Assembly (NCBI GenBank): GCA_030704615.1
Contig: CM060732.1
Coordinates: forward strand, 25,792,001-25,856,000
Reading direction: 5' to 3'
Length of the DNA: 64,000 bases
Source of the DNA: Takakia lepidozioides
Taxonomy: Eukaryota > Streptophyta > Takakiopsida > Takakiales > Takakiaceae
Part shown: positions 23,258-34,479 of the stretch, piece by piece
Layout of the letters: each line of letters begins with the position of its first letter
How positions within the stretch are numbered: the first letter of the stretch is position 1
Program-made: the position numbers and the translations under genes
The notes under the pieces: generated by a model
The model's database searches: none
What the model was told of the DNA's origin: nothing
The model's input: only the letters and a program-made list of their open reading frames with translations

Positions 23258-24711
23258 AGGTCCATTCGCACCAGGGGTTAAAGGAGGGATTAACTCAAAG
23301 TAAATATAGTCCAACTTATGCCAGGGATCAAGTTAGCCCGCCAGATTCCAAAATTGCTGATGTGGCAGTGGGGGTGGAGCAGGGGTAGAGGGGGGATAGA
23401 GGGTGGGGGATAATATATTCCATATGACCCCTCTGCCGCGTCATAATTTGAGATATTGAACGTGTATCTGAGAGAAGTATGCCCCGCAAGCTACGTCGTC
23501 TCCCTTGGACTGAATGGGTGGAAGGGGGGGAGTAAGTTAACCCCAAACCACACGCATGTTTACCACCTTGGTGCAAACAGCACGAGGTTAACCCTTAAGT
23601 GTCCGGGCCCATTTTCACGACATGCTGTGAAAAAAGGACCCTGGCCCACTAAATCTTTTTTTATCTCCCAGATTTCTAAGTCCATGTAAAAGTGACCGTT
23701 GAATTTACTGCCCATCTACCCAAACTATGACCTCAAAAAATTGCAGCCGCATCCAATTGCCAGATTAGAAGATTATAATATGCAGATGTGCCCGAAAAAG
23801 AATCCTTCCTAAAACTGAAGAGCATAAAAAACCAAGAAATTTATCAAATTTGGGCAATGTTTTCCTTGCATGATATTAGAGTCTTGGGAATTGTGTACCT
23901 CACTTGATGCCACACCTTCCCTGAAATTTTCGTTTTTTTTTGACTTGTTTTCGTATGGGCTGCTTTGTACTCACAAATTGGGGGGGTCTCAAAACCCAAT
24001 TTGAAGCGGGCAGACCAAAATTTGAGCTTCAAAAATTACGTAGGACATATCTACCGTCCAATTCTCAATCGCTCTGGTCCATGTCATCATTGCATGCAAA
24101 TGTTGTTGTAGAAAAAACTTCAATCCAATTGGGAAATGTTTTAGGCCATTTTTGGGGTCTGCCCGGTAATTCCCAGCCCAACCTATATTTTGGCCTGCAG
24201 CCCTACCCTATTTCCCTACTCTAGCCCGTGTACGAGACCGTTTCACCACTCATTTGCCTGGGGTGGCTGCCATGCAGGCTGCTGCACATTCATGGGGCAC
24301 TGGGATGTGTGTGGGCCCACCGTTCCTAGGGTGGAAACCCTTTCCCTAACCTGACCGTGGTTGCCATGTAAGCAACTTGGGCAAGATGATTCAGCAAAAA
24401 TATGTCAAAAAAGCTGAGTTAGCCCCAAATTGGGGGGTCTTACTCCATGTATATATTTCTTTTCTGAAGATTGGCCAATGTTATTGTGTGTAAGATTTTT
24501 TTCCTACCTAATGAGCCTAATTTGACTCAAATCAGAGTTAACCCCAGTAAGAACTGGATGGTTAAAGAAATCTAACCAACCCAAAATGGGTCGGTTTGAC
24601 ACTTAAGGGTTAAGTGGAATATATGTTTGGGTGATATGTTTGACCCCTAGCTAGAAGGAGGGGTGAGGGTGGTAATTATTAGCCCTCTTACCCTCTGGTG
24701 CGAATGGACCT
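23258..24711. mobile_element. Nested element with TTA target duplication (PIF/Harbinger-like)
   Basis: The termini AGGTCCATTCGCACCAG and CTGGTGCGAATGGACCT are a perfect 17-bp inverted repeat flanked by TTA on both sides. The partial hAT copy near 27475 has the empty site (CCCTTAGGGTGGG). TTA duplications and GGTCC-type ends fit PIF/Harbinger. At 1454 bp without a transposase it is a non-autonomous copy. Confidence 0.85.
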
Positions 24712-25711
24712 TTATAGGGTGGGTAATGTTTTTCTTTGGCGGGTAATGGAATCTGGGTAATAGGCTTGCTGACCTATGTTCTTGTGCCATGGGCTGCCTT
24801 CTTTCCATTGTTGATTAAATTGTATCTCAAGGACAGATCAAAGCATATGGAGGTAGTGGTGTGGTTTTCTAGGCTGCTTCATTGCCTTGCACAATGCACA
24901 TGTACCGATATTTGGTTTTTATACTCTTGGTTTTTCAACATCGTATTATTGTTCAAGTTAGATTATATATTCAATTTTAATTTCTTCTGGTTAAAATCTG
25001 ATTGGTTTATATTGGTTATGTTGCCAATTCATCTGAAATCCCTAGAGAAATTGCCATTTACCCTACCCTTATCCTACCTAAATTATATTTATCTGGCGGG
25101 TATACCAAATTACCCTGACCCGTTAAATATCCTTACCCTCAGGTTATATTTTGAGGGTACCCAGTTATACCCTGACCCGGTGTGTTCTACAAATGTGCAT
25201 TACCCGAACCAGACCCTTACTTTCCATTTGAAAAATAATAATAACCTTACCCAGTGGGTAAACCTTTTCTCAAAATGCAGGTTACCCTTACAACTGAGGG
25301 TAGATAAAAATTCAATACCCGCTCAACACTGGTTGCAATCAAGGGAGCTGAGAAGACCAATCCTGGGTACTTACGGTTATATTGATCAAATCTACGAGGC
25401 TACAAAGCAAATTGTAACTTCCAATAATTAACTAACTCGGTGTTGGTTAGTTTGTCAGACTTCATAATCTTCTCCCCTGTGCAGAACACACTAGTCAGTC
25501 TTAGTGATGTGCATTGGAGGGAGGAAAGAAGTGGGCAAATTTCGAGTTTGTGCAGGCAGCATCTGAGACACTCTAGACCCTCACATTCTAATCCTGCTTC
25601 TGTGTTTTGTGTAGCCACACCCTCTTTACAATTCTTTTTGTGTCATCCCCGTCCTCTCGCTCTCTCCTTTCATTTCTCTCACGCACAGAGAGAGTTGAAG
25701 CCAGAGACAGA

Positions 25712-27114
25712 ATGGCACCCAAGGCCGCAGCAAGGAAATCGGGGGAGCCGTCGCAAGGTAGAGAGCCAAACCTGAACCGAGCAATGGAGTCAGTGTCCTG
25801 CACATAGGAATTTGTGAAGCGAGCTCCACCCTGAAGTGTAGAGCATGCAACAAGATGTAGCTATGGACCACACTTCTGAATCAAAAGCTTGTGAAATCCC
25901 ACCAGTGCTGCTAGAATTATCTTGGTTTTGGTTTTTGTTTCCATATGTGAATTTACAAATTCTGTTTTGGGAGCTCGTTTAGATTTCGAGACGAAAGACG
26001 ATGCCTTCAAGGACGAATGCGTGAAGTATGGATGGGATTGCATTTGGAAAGGGCTAGAGCTGCATATCAGAGAGAAGGCCATTTATCCTCGGGTTGTTGC
26101 GCATGCCGTGGCATTCACTGTGGCCCAGGTCACAAACAACCCCACACCACCTCCCATCAGAAGGGGAGAACAGTCTGTTAGATCTGCACAAACTTTCCCA
26201 ACTTTGTGTTGTTTCAAAATTCTTGGTTGTGTACCGAGAGCTGTACCAGTTCCATACTGGGGCTTGTATCCATTTGAGTTGAGAAGGGGTGTAGCCCCAT
26301 GTTGTCAATATGACTGCAAGGCTCATGTGATAAAGCTTTTGCATCTCTGTTTGTTTCTACCCACCATAAACACTTCCTGACACTGGCAACAACATTGGCC
26401 ATATGAATGGCACAGATGGTGCAAATGGTGTGTTATGCCAGCCTGGTGAAGATGGACAATTGGGACCACCCCATTAAAGGACAACATTTAGAAGAATGGG
26501 ATCCACCTGAAGAGTGTCAGCTACCCCCCATTGATGCGTGGGCCCGGCAGGTCATCCCCATGGAGATGAAACGACCCCCACCACCTACCGCATTCTCAGA
26601 GCACGACTTCATGAAGAGTCTTCAGCACCTTCGACAACGCAAGATGTCAGTCGATGTTCTCCATGGCGCAGCAGAGGATCTTGCTCGGCGCCGCAACTCA
26701 ACTGCTTTGATCCAGCTTCAAGTGCCTCGAAGACACAGTGAGCCTGCACACATGGCAAATGAAGCCATGCACTTTTATGAAGGCGTCCTGAAACCCTTTG
26801 GCATGAGGTAAGTTGCTATCGTGGAACATGTGATCCCATGCTTTCAAATCCTCAAATGGAGAAGAGAGGGAGAATCCTGAGGCTGTTGAGAAAATTCTCA
26901 GCTCCACCATTCAAAGCTAAAAAGGCTCATAACTCTTCTGAATATCAGATTAACCCACTTTGGTCTTTGCAGGCAAATCTTCAGCACACCCGAGCCCGAT
27001 AAGAGAGAGTCAAATGGGAAAGACGAGAAAGGGGAAGATGAGAAGGAAGCTCCTGCAGGTGCCACGACTAAGGAAGCTCCAACTTCAATGGTCAAAAAGA
27101 GCAAAACGAAATAG
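25712..27114 (+). CDS. Candidate C2orf81-like (DUF4639-type) protein
   Basis: Four exons fit with consistent phase: 25712-25757, about 25983-26128 (or from 25974), 26416-26807 and 26973-27114 (TAG). The predicted protein is about 240 residues. It begins MAPKAAARKS. Exons 2-3 give VAHAVAFTVAQ joined to MVQMVCYASL, then WDPPEECQLPPIDAWARQV. The end is a Lys/Glu-rich tail (KEAPTSMVKKSKTK). The 'PFTxxQ...W...PxxDxWA' arrangement recalls the animal C2orf81 family, which is poorly characterised; this is recall, not a search. All splice sites are intact here, unlike in the second copy. The rest of the structure is unknown. Confidence 0.5.
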
Positions 27115-27176
27115 TGCCTTACCCCCCTCCCATACTATACACAAGGCTATCATCACCAGTACATTACCCATTACCC

Positions 27177-27628
27177 ACCTCACGCAGCTAGTTGGTGAGT
27201 GAATCGTTCTCCGGACAAGTGCAATGAAATATATACTGATTTATGTATATGACATACATGTATCACCACAGCTCCTGGGGTTGCAATCAGTGTTGAGCGG
27301 ATATACAACTTACCCGGATATAACCGCCGGGTATATCCGGGTAAGTTTACCCATATATATCCTGACCTGCAGGTTTTGCTTGCCCTTACGCGCACCCTTA
27401 CGAAGGGTATATTTTATGTCATCCCCCCCCCCCCCGGGACCGGGATGAAGGTAAATCACCAGCATTTTCCCGACCCTTAGGGTGGGTAATGTTTTTCTTT
27501 GGCGGGTAATGGAATCTGGGTAATAGGCTTGCTGACCTATGTTCTTGTGCCATGGGCTGCCTTCTTTCCATTGCTGATTAAATTGTATCTCAAGGACAGA
27601 TCACAAATCCCAAAGCACTATGGAGGTA
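27177..27628. mobile_element. Partial second copy of the hAT-like element with its left flank
   Basis: The sequence 27177-27285 repeats the flank 21957-22065, including GTTGCAAT. The element then starts CAGTGTTGAGCGG at 27286 and runs to about 27628 without either nested insertion. The right end is missing. Since the genomic flank was copied along with the element, this is a DNA duplication, not a second transposition. Confidence 0.85.
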
Positions 27629-27843
27629 AGATGTTGGAACTCATGAACTGAATTACTTCACTGGGTGGGGTGCTTGCTTACTCAAGACAAGGATCTTCCA
27701 CTCGGACCTTCCACGGTTTTTGGCCAGCATATTGGTGATGATAACGGTGTGTATAGTATGGGAGGTCTGAGTGGAAGGTCCTTGTCTTGAGTAAGTAAGC
27801 ACCCCACCAGTGAAGTAATTCAGTTGATGAGTTCCAACATCTA
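27629..27843. repeat. Inverted duplication (arms ~88 bp) of gene-flank sequence
   Basis: The left arm 27629-27716 and right arm 27757-27843 are near-perfect complements (GATGTTGGAACTCAT.../...ATGAGTTCCAACATC). The ~40-nt loop is the reverse complement of the gene's own 3' flank (TCCCATACTATACACAC). The 61-63 kb copy holds this flank once, in one orientation, near 63145-63290. Confidence 0.85.
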
Positions 27844-27950
27844 ATAATCAAAACAACTGGGGATTTTGAAACATAATCGTTGTGGTCACTGCTTCTGAAA
27901 GTACACCACTCTGTTCTGCCAAGTAGTGCATGACAAAAGTCACGTTACAG

Positions 27951-28136
27951 AAAGTATGACGCCTCCCGAAGGAAGCGTAACTTATAGAGTCACTTCACCC
28001 CGAAGAGCTATTGCCGTCCACTAGGAAGGTGGACACCTTCATGACACACCAGACCGTGGTTTGAACCCACAACCACATCCAACATGGTATGTGCCCATTA
28101 CCACTGGGCTACATGCTAGTTGTCAACACATCACAG
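27951..28136 (-). mobile_element. tRNA-derived SINE, family B
   Basis: On the minus strand there is an A box TAGCCCAGTGG (28111-28101) and a B box GGTTCAAACC (28068-28059), followed by an unrelated body. The segmental duplicate has the empty site near 63390, so about 186 bp were inserted after the duplication. ACAG occurs at both borders and may be part of the target duplication. Confidence 0.8.
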
Positions 28137-28720
28137 GCATCATATGACAAGAGTTGAAATTGTCAAGAACACAGAGAAACAATGACTGGCAATGTTGACC
28201 ATTCAATCTAGGCTCAACGCACCATCCAGTTTATCACCTTCTTCCTACCTAATGAAGTTGAATTGGCTGCCCAGAAAAAAATATCTCTAGCCAATTGAAC
28301 CACCCTGTAGTTGTACTTAACAAGTAGGCCAACACACAAGTAGACGGATAGCCTCCAGCCTATTGATGTCAAAATCGCATTTCATTTTTCATGTTCACAG
28401 TAAAAGTGGAGAAAACAAAAAGGTGTCTCAAGAATGAGCTCACTCTGGAATTTTCACAGATTGCAACAATCAAATTCTCATGGTTGACAAAATGGGCATG
28501 TCAAACTCAACGTGCACTTTTAGCCACCCAAGGAGTAGGAGTGGGATATTGTAAGTGCTGTAATATTCTTAAAAAATGCTGTCTTGCTAGAATGAAGGTG
28601 TATCCTCATGTTTATCTCTCAAAATCCAATTGCTCAACAGGAACCCTTCGTGCAAGTGGGTAAAATCCATACTTACACTAGGGCATTTCAGGGAAACTTT
28701 CAGATGCACTGACCTACCTC

Positions 28721-29790
28721 AGAAGTACCACGCAAATGGCACAAAGTAATCTACAGGCTCCAAAATAATTTGACATCTCACAGAATTAGAGTAAATGTCT
28801 TTGGGCAGTCTCTAGCTGCCATTTTGCATCCGCCTTTTCCCATCTCTTTGTATATATATCCCATTCAATCCTGCACCTCTCCTGTACCTGCACCATTGCC
28901 AAAACATTTCACCTCTAATCTGATAGTTTGTTCCTTCAGGGTCCTGCATTAAGTGACATGCTTCCTACTACATTCCAACCTAGAGAAACAGGTTCACTAT
29001 GTCTATCCTACTTTCCATTCGAATAGCTCAACTGAAAAATCAACATGTGTTCATAATGCCTTATTTCAGGTCCAAGCCAGGTATTACCGAGTAACTAAAA
29101 TTGATGAACACTGTCTCCACCACAATGGACCAGAATAAGAGGGCAAAATCACTTACCCCTTCCCATGCTGGTTCCCTTGTTGTGATTCTCCCTGAGAAAC
29201 ACAAAAAACCATGTGCAGGCATGAGAACCCAGTGTTGGGCCTGTGCAAATAAACATTGGTAGAAATCATGCAGTGGGAGGTTCACACCTAGACATAATAC
29301 AAGGGAGACACGCTACTGAAGCGCAACTTCCCCTCCCCGAGGCCACAGATCACATATCACCTAGTACTAATGACAATATCACAGGAAATCCAGAAGATAT
29401 ATGAGCCCTCAGCCATCCAATTTACGAGGTCCTCCACTGCCTGGCTACTGGCTCCACTCTGATTCCACCACTAACTGTCTCATCTGTTGCAACAGAAGGA
29501 CAAATCCATCTACATGCTTGCTGCTTGCCACCAAGTAGAATGCATACCAACTGCAGGCTCAGCATCGGCTGAAGCAACCGTGTGGCACCATAATTTCCTT
29601 TCTATAACCACTAGGTTAGCAGGATAACAAGTCATGTTTTCTGAGAGAGTGATTCCACTTTTCTAATCCTATTTTGAAATTGGCCGAGTATAATACAACT
29701 GGTATAATACATTGAGGAAATTGCTTCAGGCAGACACTTACTTTCTTTAACCAGCCAAGACTGAAACCATACAACAGGAAGAGAGGTGCA
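28721..29790. other. No recognisable gene
   Basis: Only short open frames without motifs. It may include the 3' UTR and last exons of the DUF707 gene on the minus strand, but I could not place them. Confidence 0.4.
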
Positions 29791-29791
29791 C

Positions 29792-31907
29792 CTTTGTCCA
29801 AGAGACGGGACAACCTTGTGTCGGATCCACTGGGCATCAACCACCCCTATCTTCTCCCGCCTGATACAGAAGAGACGGAGATCTACATCGAAGGGCAGAA
29901 TTTCACTGAGTCCAACTATCGATGCACAATATAGCCGCACCCATCTTTACCTTCTGTAACAGATCTATAAAGGACACCCGAAGTTCATGCCACTAAGATT
30001 CTTCTCCCCAATAGGGGGGTTGGCCTCTCCTATGGATGCCATCTCTGGTATCCAAATCAGGGCAGATATGATAAAAAAAAATTGCCAGCTATTTCTAGAC
30101 AGCTGAAGCCTAAGAAGTACGGAGGGTCAGGAGGCAGGCTAACCTGAATGCAGTGTTGCAGACTGAAGTCCAGGCCCCAGCCATGAACAAGGTCATTCTG
30201 TAGCCAGCCAATGTGACACAGTTCTTAGCCCTTTGTTATCTCCAAAATCTCTGCCCTTGCCCTGAACGAACTTTACTTGCCAAACTACTTGAAGATAGTC
30301 CTACCTGTCCCACACAGCTTCTGGAAATCACTTAACAAAGCCCCATTCACACTTTGCCAATCCTTATTGACAACCTTGAACACCAGATGCATGATACTTT
30401 ATGAATTCGACTTCTGATGTCCCTCCACCAAAGGAAAGTGGAAGAAGAATAACAAGTTCAAAAGCATACATGCAATGGGATGAAGTAACTAACTAGACAA
30501 CTCACATACCTGTATGATATACCAAACACATCGCCATGCTTTTCGTGAAAAGACGGGGGCCATAAGCTCTACAAAAGTGCAATAATCACAAAGCCAAGGT
30601 CGAACCAAAAGTGTCAGTGCACTGTTATGCCTTACAACCAAGAGAAGTGCCTCAAATGCAGTCGTCACAGAGAACCAATCCAGACTTACAAGCTAACTCA
30701 CAACGTCCATATGCATTGCTATTCTGTCCAACCGATTCACTACTAGGCGTTGAACAAAACAAGAGCACATGGGCACAATTAATAAACTTGCCATTTTTGT
30801 TCAATAAAGTATATAACTTCAAGAAAATCATGGTGCAAGTTTTGAATCTCCGACTGCTGGATAATATATACAACATCGAAAGTTACCGCACCCTGCACAT
30901 GGTGGCTCGTGAGGATCCGAACACCAACAGCGGACAAGCACTTCATGATTCCATGGACAACCACCCTAGCCTGAAAGTTCCTTGACACTCAACAACGAAC
31001 CTACAAAATCTCTACATGTAACAACATATGCATGCCTGCTTAATTGTGCACCTCAACGTCACCCCGACGTTTAGTCATTTGCCAAGTCAAACCCCGATCA
31101 GGCTCCAGGCCTGGTTGTGATATCTCTTGACCAGCTCTAGGTACCTGCAAAAACAACTCCATCACCCCCTTATAACCTCATACACCTGCGATCCAACCCG
31201 GCAGAGTTGTAGCTGTAATAGCCTCCTCCCATGTCCCATGACATAAAGAACACAACAGCACCATGGGGGCTGGCATTCCCACTGTAAGATCCCCTGGCCA
31301 ACAACACGTGGTGCAGAAAGTAGATCTATACAATGCACACGCACATGAGTTCACTCCTCGCAAGTGCCATGGCAGAAGCAACATGGCCCAGCTCTGCCAC
31401 CTTATTTCATTGCATCACCTGAATCTACACTCTAGCCAGCAACACGACTAACAGTAGTGCAAGTAACAAAGAGTAAGCCAAAGATAATCACAATGAGTTC
31501 ATTCAAACACACCTCTCTGCGTCGACGTGCTCCAAATAGAGATCCTCATCCCAAATAAACATGTACTCATATGGTTCCACCATATATGGATGTAGAAAGC
31601 GCTTCGCATACCACCTGAAAAAGCAAGTCATTCTGAGCGTTTTTGTCACAGCAAGAACAGATTCTCACACAAACAGTTCATGTTCATATGCTGGAGAGGT
31701 GCAGGCTGCGATTCTGCCTCTGCTGCTCGCTTGACAACTAAGAACAACATGCTAGTGTTGATGTGAATAGGAAGACGCAAAGAGAACCTACCACTTGGCT
31801 TGTTTGCGGGCACTGACATGTATAGCACTTTTGGACCACTCAAAGTCATCCCACTCATTGACATGCCCGGCATAATGGAATAGCATAACTTGCCAGTCCT
31901 TGGAAAA
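29792..31907 (-). pseudogene. DUF707-family (glycosyltransferase-like) gene, probably frameshifted
   Basis: Exons on the minus strand: 31907-31792 (VMLFHYAGHVNEWDDFEWS), 31614-31513 (WYAKRFLHP...IWDEDL), 31144-31052 (EISQPGLEPD), 30970-30887 (CSDPHEPPCAG), 30568-30510 (MAPVFSRKAWRCVWYIIQ), 30197-30144 (NDLVHGWGLDFSLQHCIQ) and 29860-29792 (REKIGVVDAQWIRHKVVPSL). The order and motifs, including the acidic DED, are those of plant DUF707 proteins, thought to be Golgi-type glycosyltransferases. Most junctions keep phase. Exon 31144-31052 needs a frame change between YLELVK and EISQ, and exon 30970-30887 has its conserved motif in a frame that contains an early TAG. Either these are inactivating indels or my splice borders are wrong there. 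The N-terminus and C-terminus are not placed. Confidence 0.8.
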
Positions 31908-32166
31908 CTGCACACAAATGGCTCACCATCAGTTGATACCCTACATAGGCTAGCACCCCCCAATTCAACTGGTTGGTTAAAACCTAACATCCACATGTTG
32001 TGAGAAAGGCTCGTTCCACCCAAATGTAAGCCCTCACAGCAGTTAGCCTTCCAGCACACACCCCCTTTAAACACAAGAGACCACAAATGAGCTCACGATT
32101 GAGAGTCATGCAGTGAGGATCAAGCAACATACTTTGGAAACTGCCCGATTGACCATGTCCTTCTGG

Positions 32167-34077
32167 GCTCAAACAGTGTGCGTCAACGCACACTGTTTGA
32201 GCCCACCTTGTCATTGTTTTCTTCATGTGAAAATCGGCCACATAGGGCCACTCAGGCAGGTTCAATACCATCCAATCCACACCCCACCCCGAATTGGAAG
32301 CTCAAACAGTGTGCGGCACCGCACACTTGTTTAGGGCCCCCCATTTTGGTGTTGTTTTTTCATGTTCAAAATGGCCACATAGGGCCACTATGGCAGGTTC
32401 AATCCACCCCGAATTGTAAGCTCAAACAGTGTGCGGTACCGCACACTGTTTGAGCCCCCCATTTTGCTTGTTTTTTCATGTTCAAAACGGCCACATAGGG
32501 CCACTCTGGCAGGTTCGCCTCCAGCTTTAGGATGTCCTTGATGAGGGGTGGACGAACGACGGGCATGGAAACCAACCTACACAGGGGAATCTTCAACCTC
32601 CCACCCAAGGCAAGCATACTTTGCACCACAAGCTGAGAGTTTACCTTCTGACCCCCCAGCATCTCAGCAACTTTGCTTTCATAGAACTCATCGTCCACAT
32701 CAACAATGATCTCTTTCCCCTGCCCCAAAGGGATCTCATCCGCCACACTTTGCATCTTCTCCTGCAGAGTTATTCATTCAAATTGATATAAGATAGAGGC
32801 ATGAAACGATGGTGTTTTGAGCATGGCAGATAGGCCCTATGTGGCCCAATTTCTCATTAGAAAACAAGCAGTGTGGGGGCCGAAAATACTGTGCGCTGCC
32901 GCACAATGTTTCAGCTTCCAAATAGTGGTGTTTTCAACATGATATTTGGCCCTATATGGCACATTTCCACCAAAAAACAGGCGAGAGGGGCCAAAAAGGA
33001 GGCACAAACAGTGTGCGTTGCCGCACACTCTTCGTGCTACCAACTATGGGTGTTTTGAGCATGCATAATGGCCTTGTTTGGCCCAATTTCACATAGAAAA
33101 ACAAGCAGAGAGGGGGCTCAAATAGTGTGCATTGCCGCACACTGTCTAAGCTTCCAATAAGGGTTCGTTTCAACCTGCCAGAGTGGCCCTAGGTGCCCGA
33201 TTTTCACAACAAAAAACAAGCAGACAAGGGGGCTCAAACAGTGTGTGCCGCACACTGTTTGAGATTGCAATAAGGGGTGATTTTAACATGGCATAGTGGC
33301 CATGAGTGGCCAATTTTGAAATAAAAAAAAAGTCAGTGAAGGGGGCTCAAACAGTGTGCGTTGCCGCACACTATTTGAGCTTCCATTTCGGGGTGGATCC
33401 AACCTGCCAGACTGGCCCTAGGTGCATAATTTTCATGTCAAAAAACAAGCAAATCAGGGGGCTCAAATAGTGTGCGTTGACGCAAAACGTTTGGGCTGCC
33501 AGGTAAGTGTGAATTGAACCTGACAGAGATGACCTTTGTGGTCGATTCTAAAATGAAAAAATAATGTCAAGTGTGGGCTCAAACAGTGTGCAATGCCACA
33601 CACTGTTTAAGCTTCCAAAAAGCGTGGAATGAACCTTATAGAGAGGCGACTGTGTGCATGATTTTCACATTCAAGAAACAATTACGAGGGGGGCTCAAAC
33701 AATGTGCGTTGACGCACACTGTTTGAGCTGCCAGGTTAGTGTGGATTGAACCTCACAGAGTTACCCTGTCTGGACAATTTTATTATGAAAAAAACAATGA
33801 GAAGGGGGGCTCAAATAATGTGCGTTGGCGCACACAGTTTGAGCTACCAGGAAATTGTTCATTGAACCTCACAGAGATACCCTGTTTGGACGATTTTTAT
33901 TCCAAAAAAACAATGAGAAGGGGGCTCAAACAGTGTGCGTTGGCACACACTGTTTGAGCTTCGATTTAGGGGTGGATTGAACCAGACAGAGAGGCCCATG
34001 TATGCACCATTTCCAAACCAAAAAAACAAGGCACAAGGGGGGCTCAAACAGTGTGCATTGACGCACACTGTTTGAGC
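32167..34077. repeat. Satellite of 36-bp palindromes with ~80-bp spacers
   Basis: About 14 units with a period near 115 bp, most regular from 33000 to 34077. Each has a dyad of the form GCTCAAACAGTGTGCG / CGCACACTGTTTGAGC around a 4-bp centre (TTGA, TCAA, GTAC, TGGC). The copy at 32420-32455 is a perfect 36-bp palindrome. The spacers share 'ggattgaacctgacagag' and 'aaaaaacaagc...gggggg' motifs. The candidate exon 32645-32761 lies inside the array at an irregular gap. No transposase is visible nearby. Confidence 0.93.
32645..32761 (-). CDS. Candidate internal exon of unknown gene (39 codons)
   Basis: It is flanked by CTGCAG at the acceptor and AAG/GTAAAC at the donor, in phase 0. The acidic sequence includes VADEIPLGQGKEIIVDVDDE. 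It may be an upstream exon of the DUF707 gene, being on the same strand and side, but it matches no part of that family that I know. Confidence 0.35.
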
Positions 34078-34084
34078 TGTTGTT

Positions 34085-34440
34085 GTTCAAAGGTAGGCTT
34101 CATGCCCTGAGGTTAAATTTCAGTCTAGTGCCGAGAGTGGGTAGACCCTTGAGGTCATCCAAGATGTTCTCCCCCATGTCACTGACTGGAAACAAGTTCA
34201 GGGAAATTTTTCTGCCTAACTTCATTTCATCATCAGACATCTCATGGCAACAGACATGGCTTTGGACACTACAGCCTCTAAGTCAGATTTATCAACCCAT
34301 ATTGCAGATCCGTACTCCAAGGCAGGTCTAATAATGCGACAAAGCATGGTTTTCTTAACCTCAGAGTTGACCCCTCTGAAGAAAAAGTTAAAAGAGAGAG
34401 GAAGATATTCATGTCATGTCAAGACATGGACAAGACCAAC
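34085..34440 (-). pseudogene. Non-LTR retrotransposon (LINE) ORF2 C-terminal fragment
   Basis: The minus strand reads VKKTMLCRIIRPALEYGSAIW followed by KSDLEAVVSKAMSVAMR. This is the pattern downstream of the reverse transcriptase in Jockey/RTE-like LINEs (RPxLEYGSxIW). Stops follow soon after. Only a fragment remains. Confidence 0.5.
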
Positions 34441-34479
34441 TAGGGTCATTTGTCAATTAAAGACATAAACAGCCCATGA

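Larger units (their letters stand above)
22066..25331. mobile_element. hAT-like non-autonomous element with 8-bp target duplication
   Basis: The ends are CAGTGTTGAGCGG (22066) and CCGCTCAACACTG (25331), a perfect 13-bp inverted repeat. The 8-bp direct repeat GTTGCAAT flanks both sides (22058-22065 and 25332-25339). CAGTG termini and 8-bp duplications are typical of hAT elements. The body is rich in TTACCC/GGGTA motifs, encodes no transposase, and is split by two nested insertions. Without them it would be about 0.8 kb. Confidence 0.88.
25431..28720 (+). repeat. Segmental duplication, copy 1
   Basis: It starts at AACTCGGTGTTGGTTAG and matches 61384-64000 in direct orientation, allowing for insertions. 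Copy 1 carries two insertions that copy 2 lacks: the partial hAT block plus inverted duplication (about 27170-27760) and a SINE (27951-28136). The right limit is set by the end of the window in copy 2. Confidence 0.92.

Noticed and set aside
20779-25331. TTACCC/GGGTAA-rich stretches as interstitial telomere repeats
   Set aside because: The motifs are irregular and lie within a hAT-like element with defined termini and target duplications. The plant telomere unit TTTAGGG does not occur in tandem.
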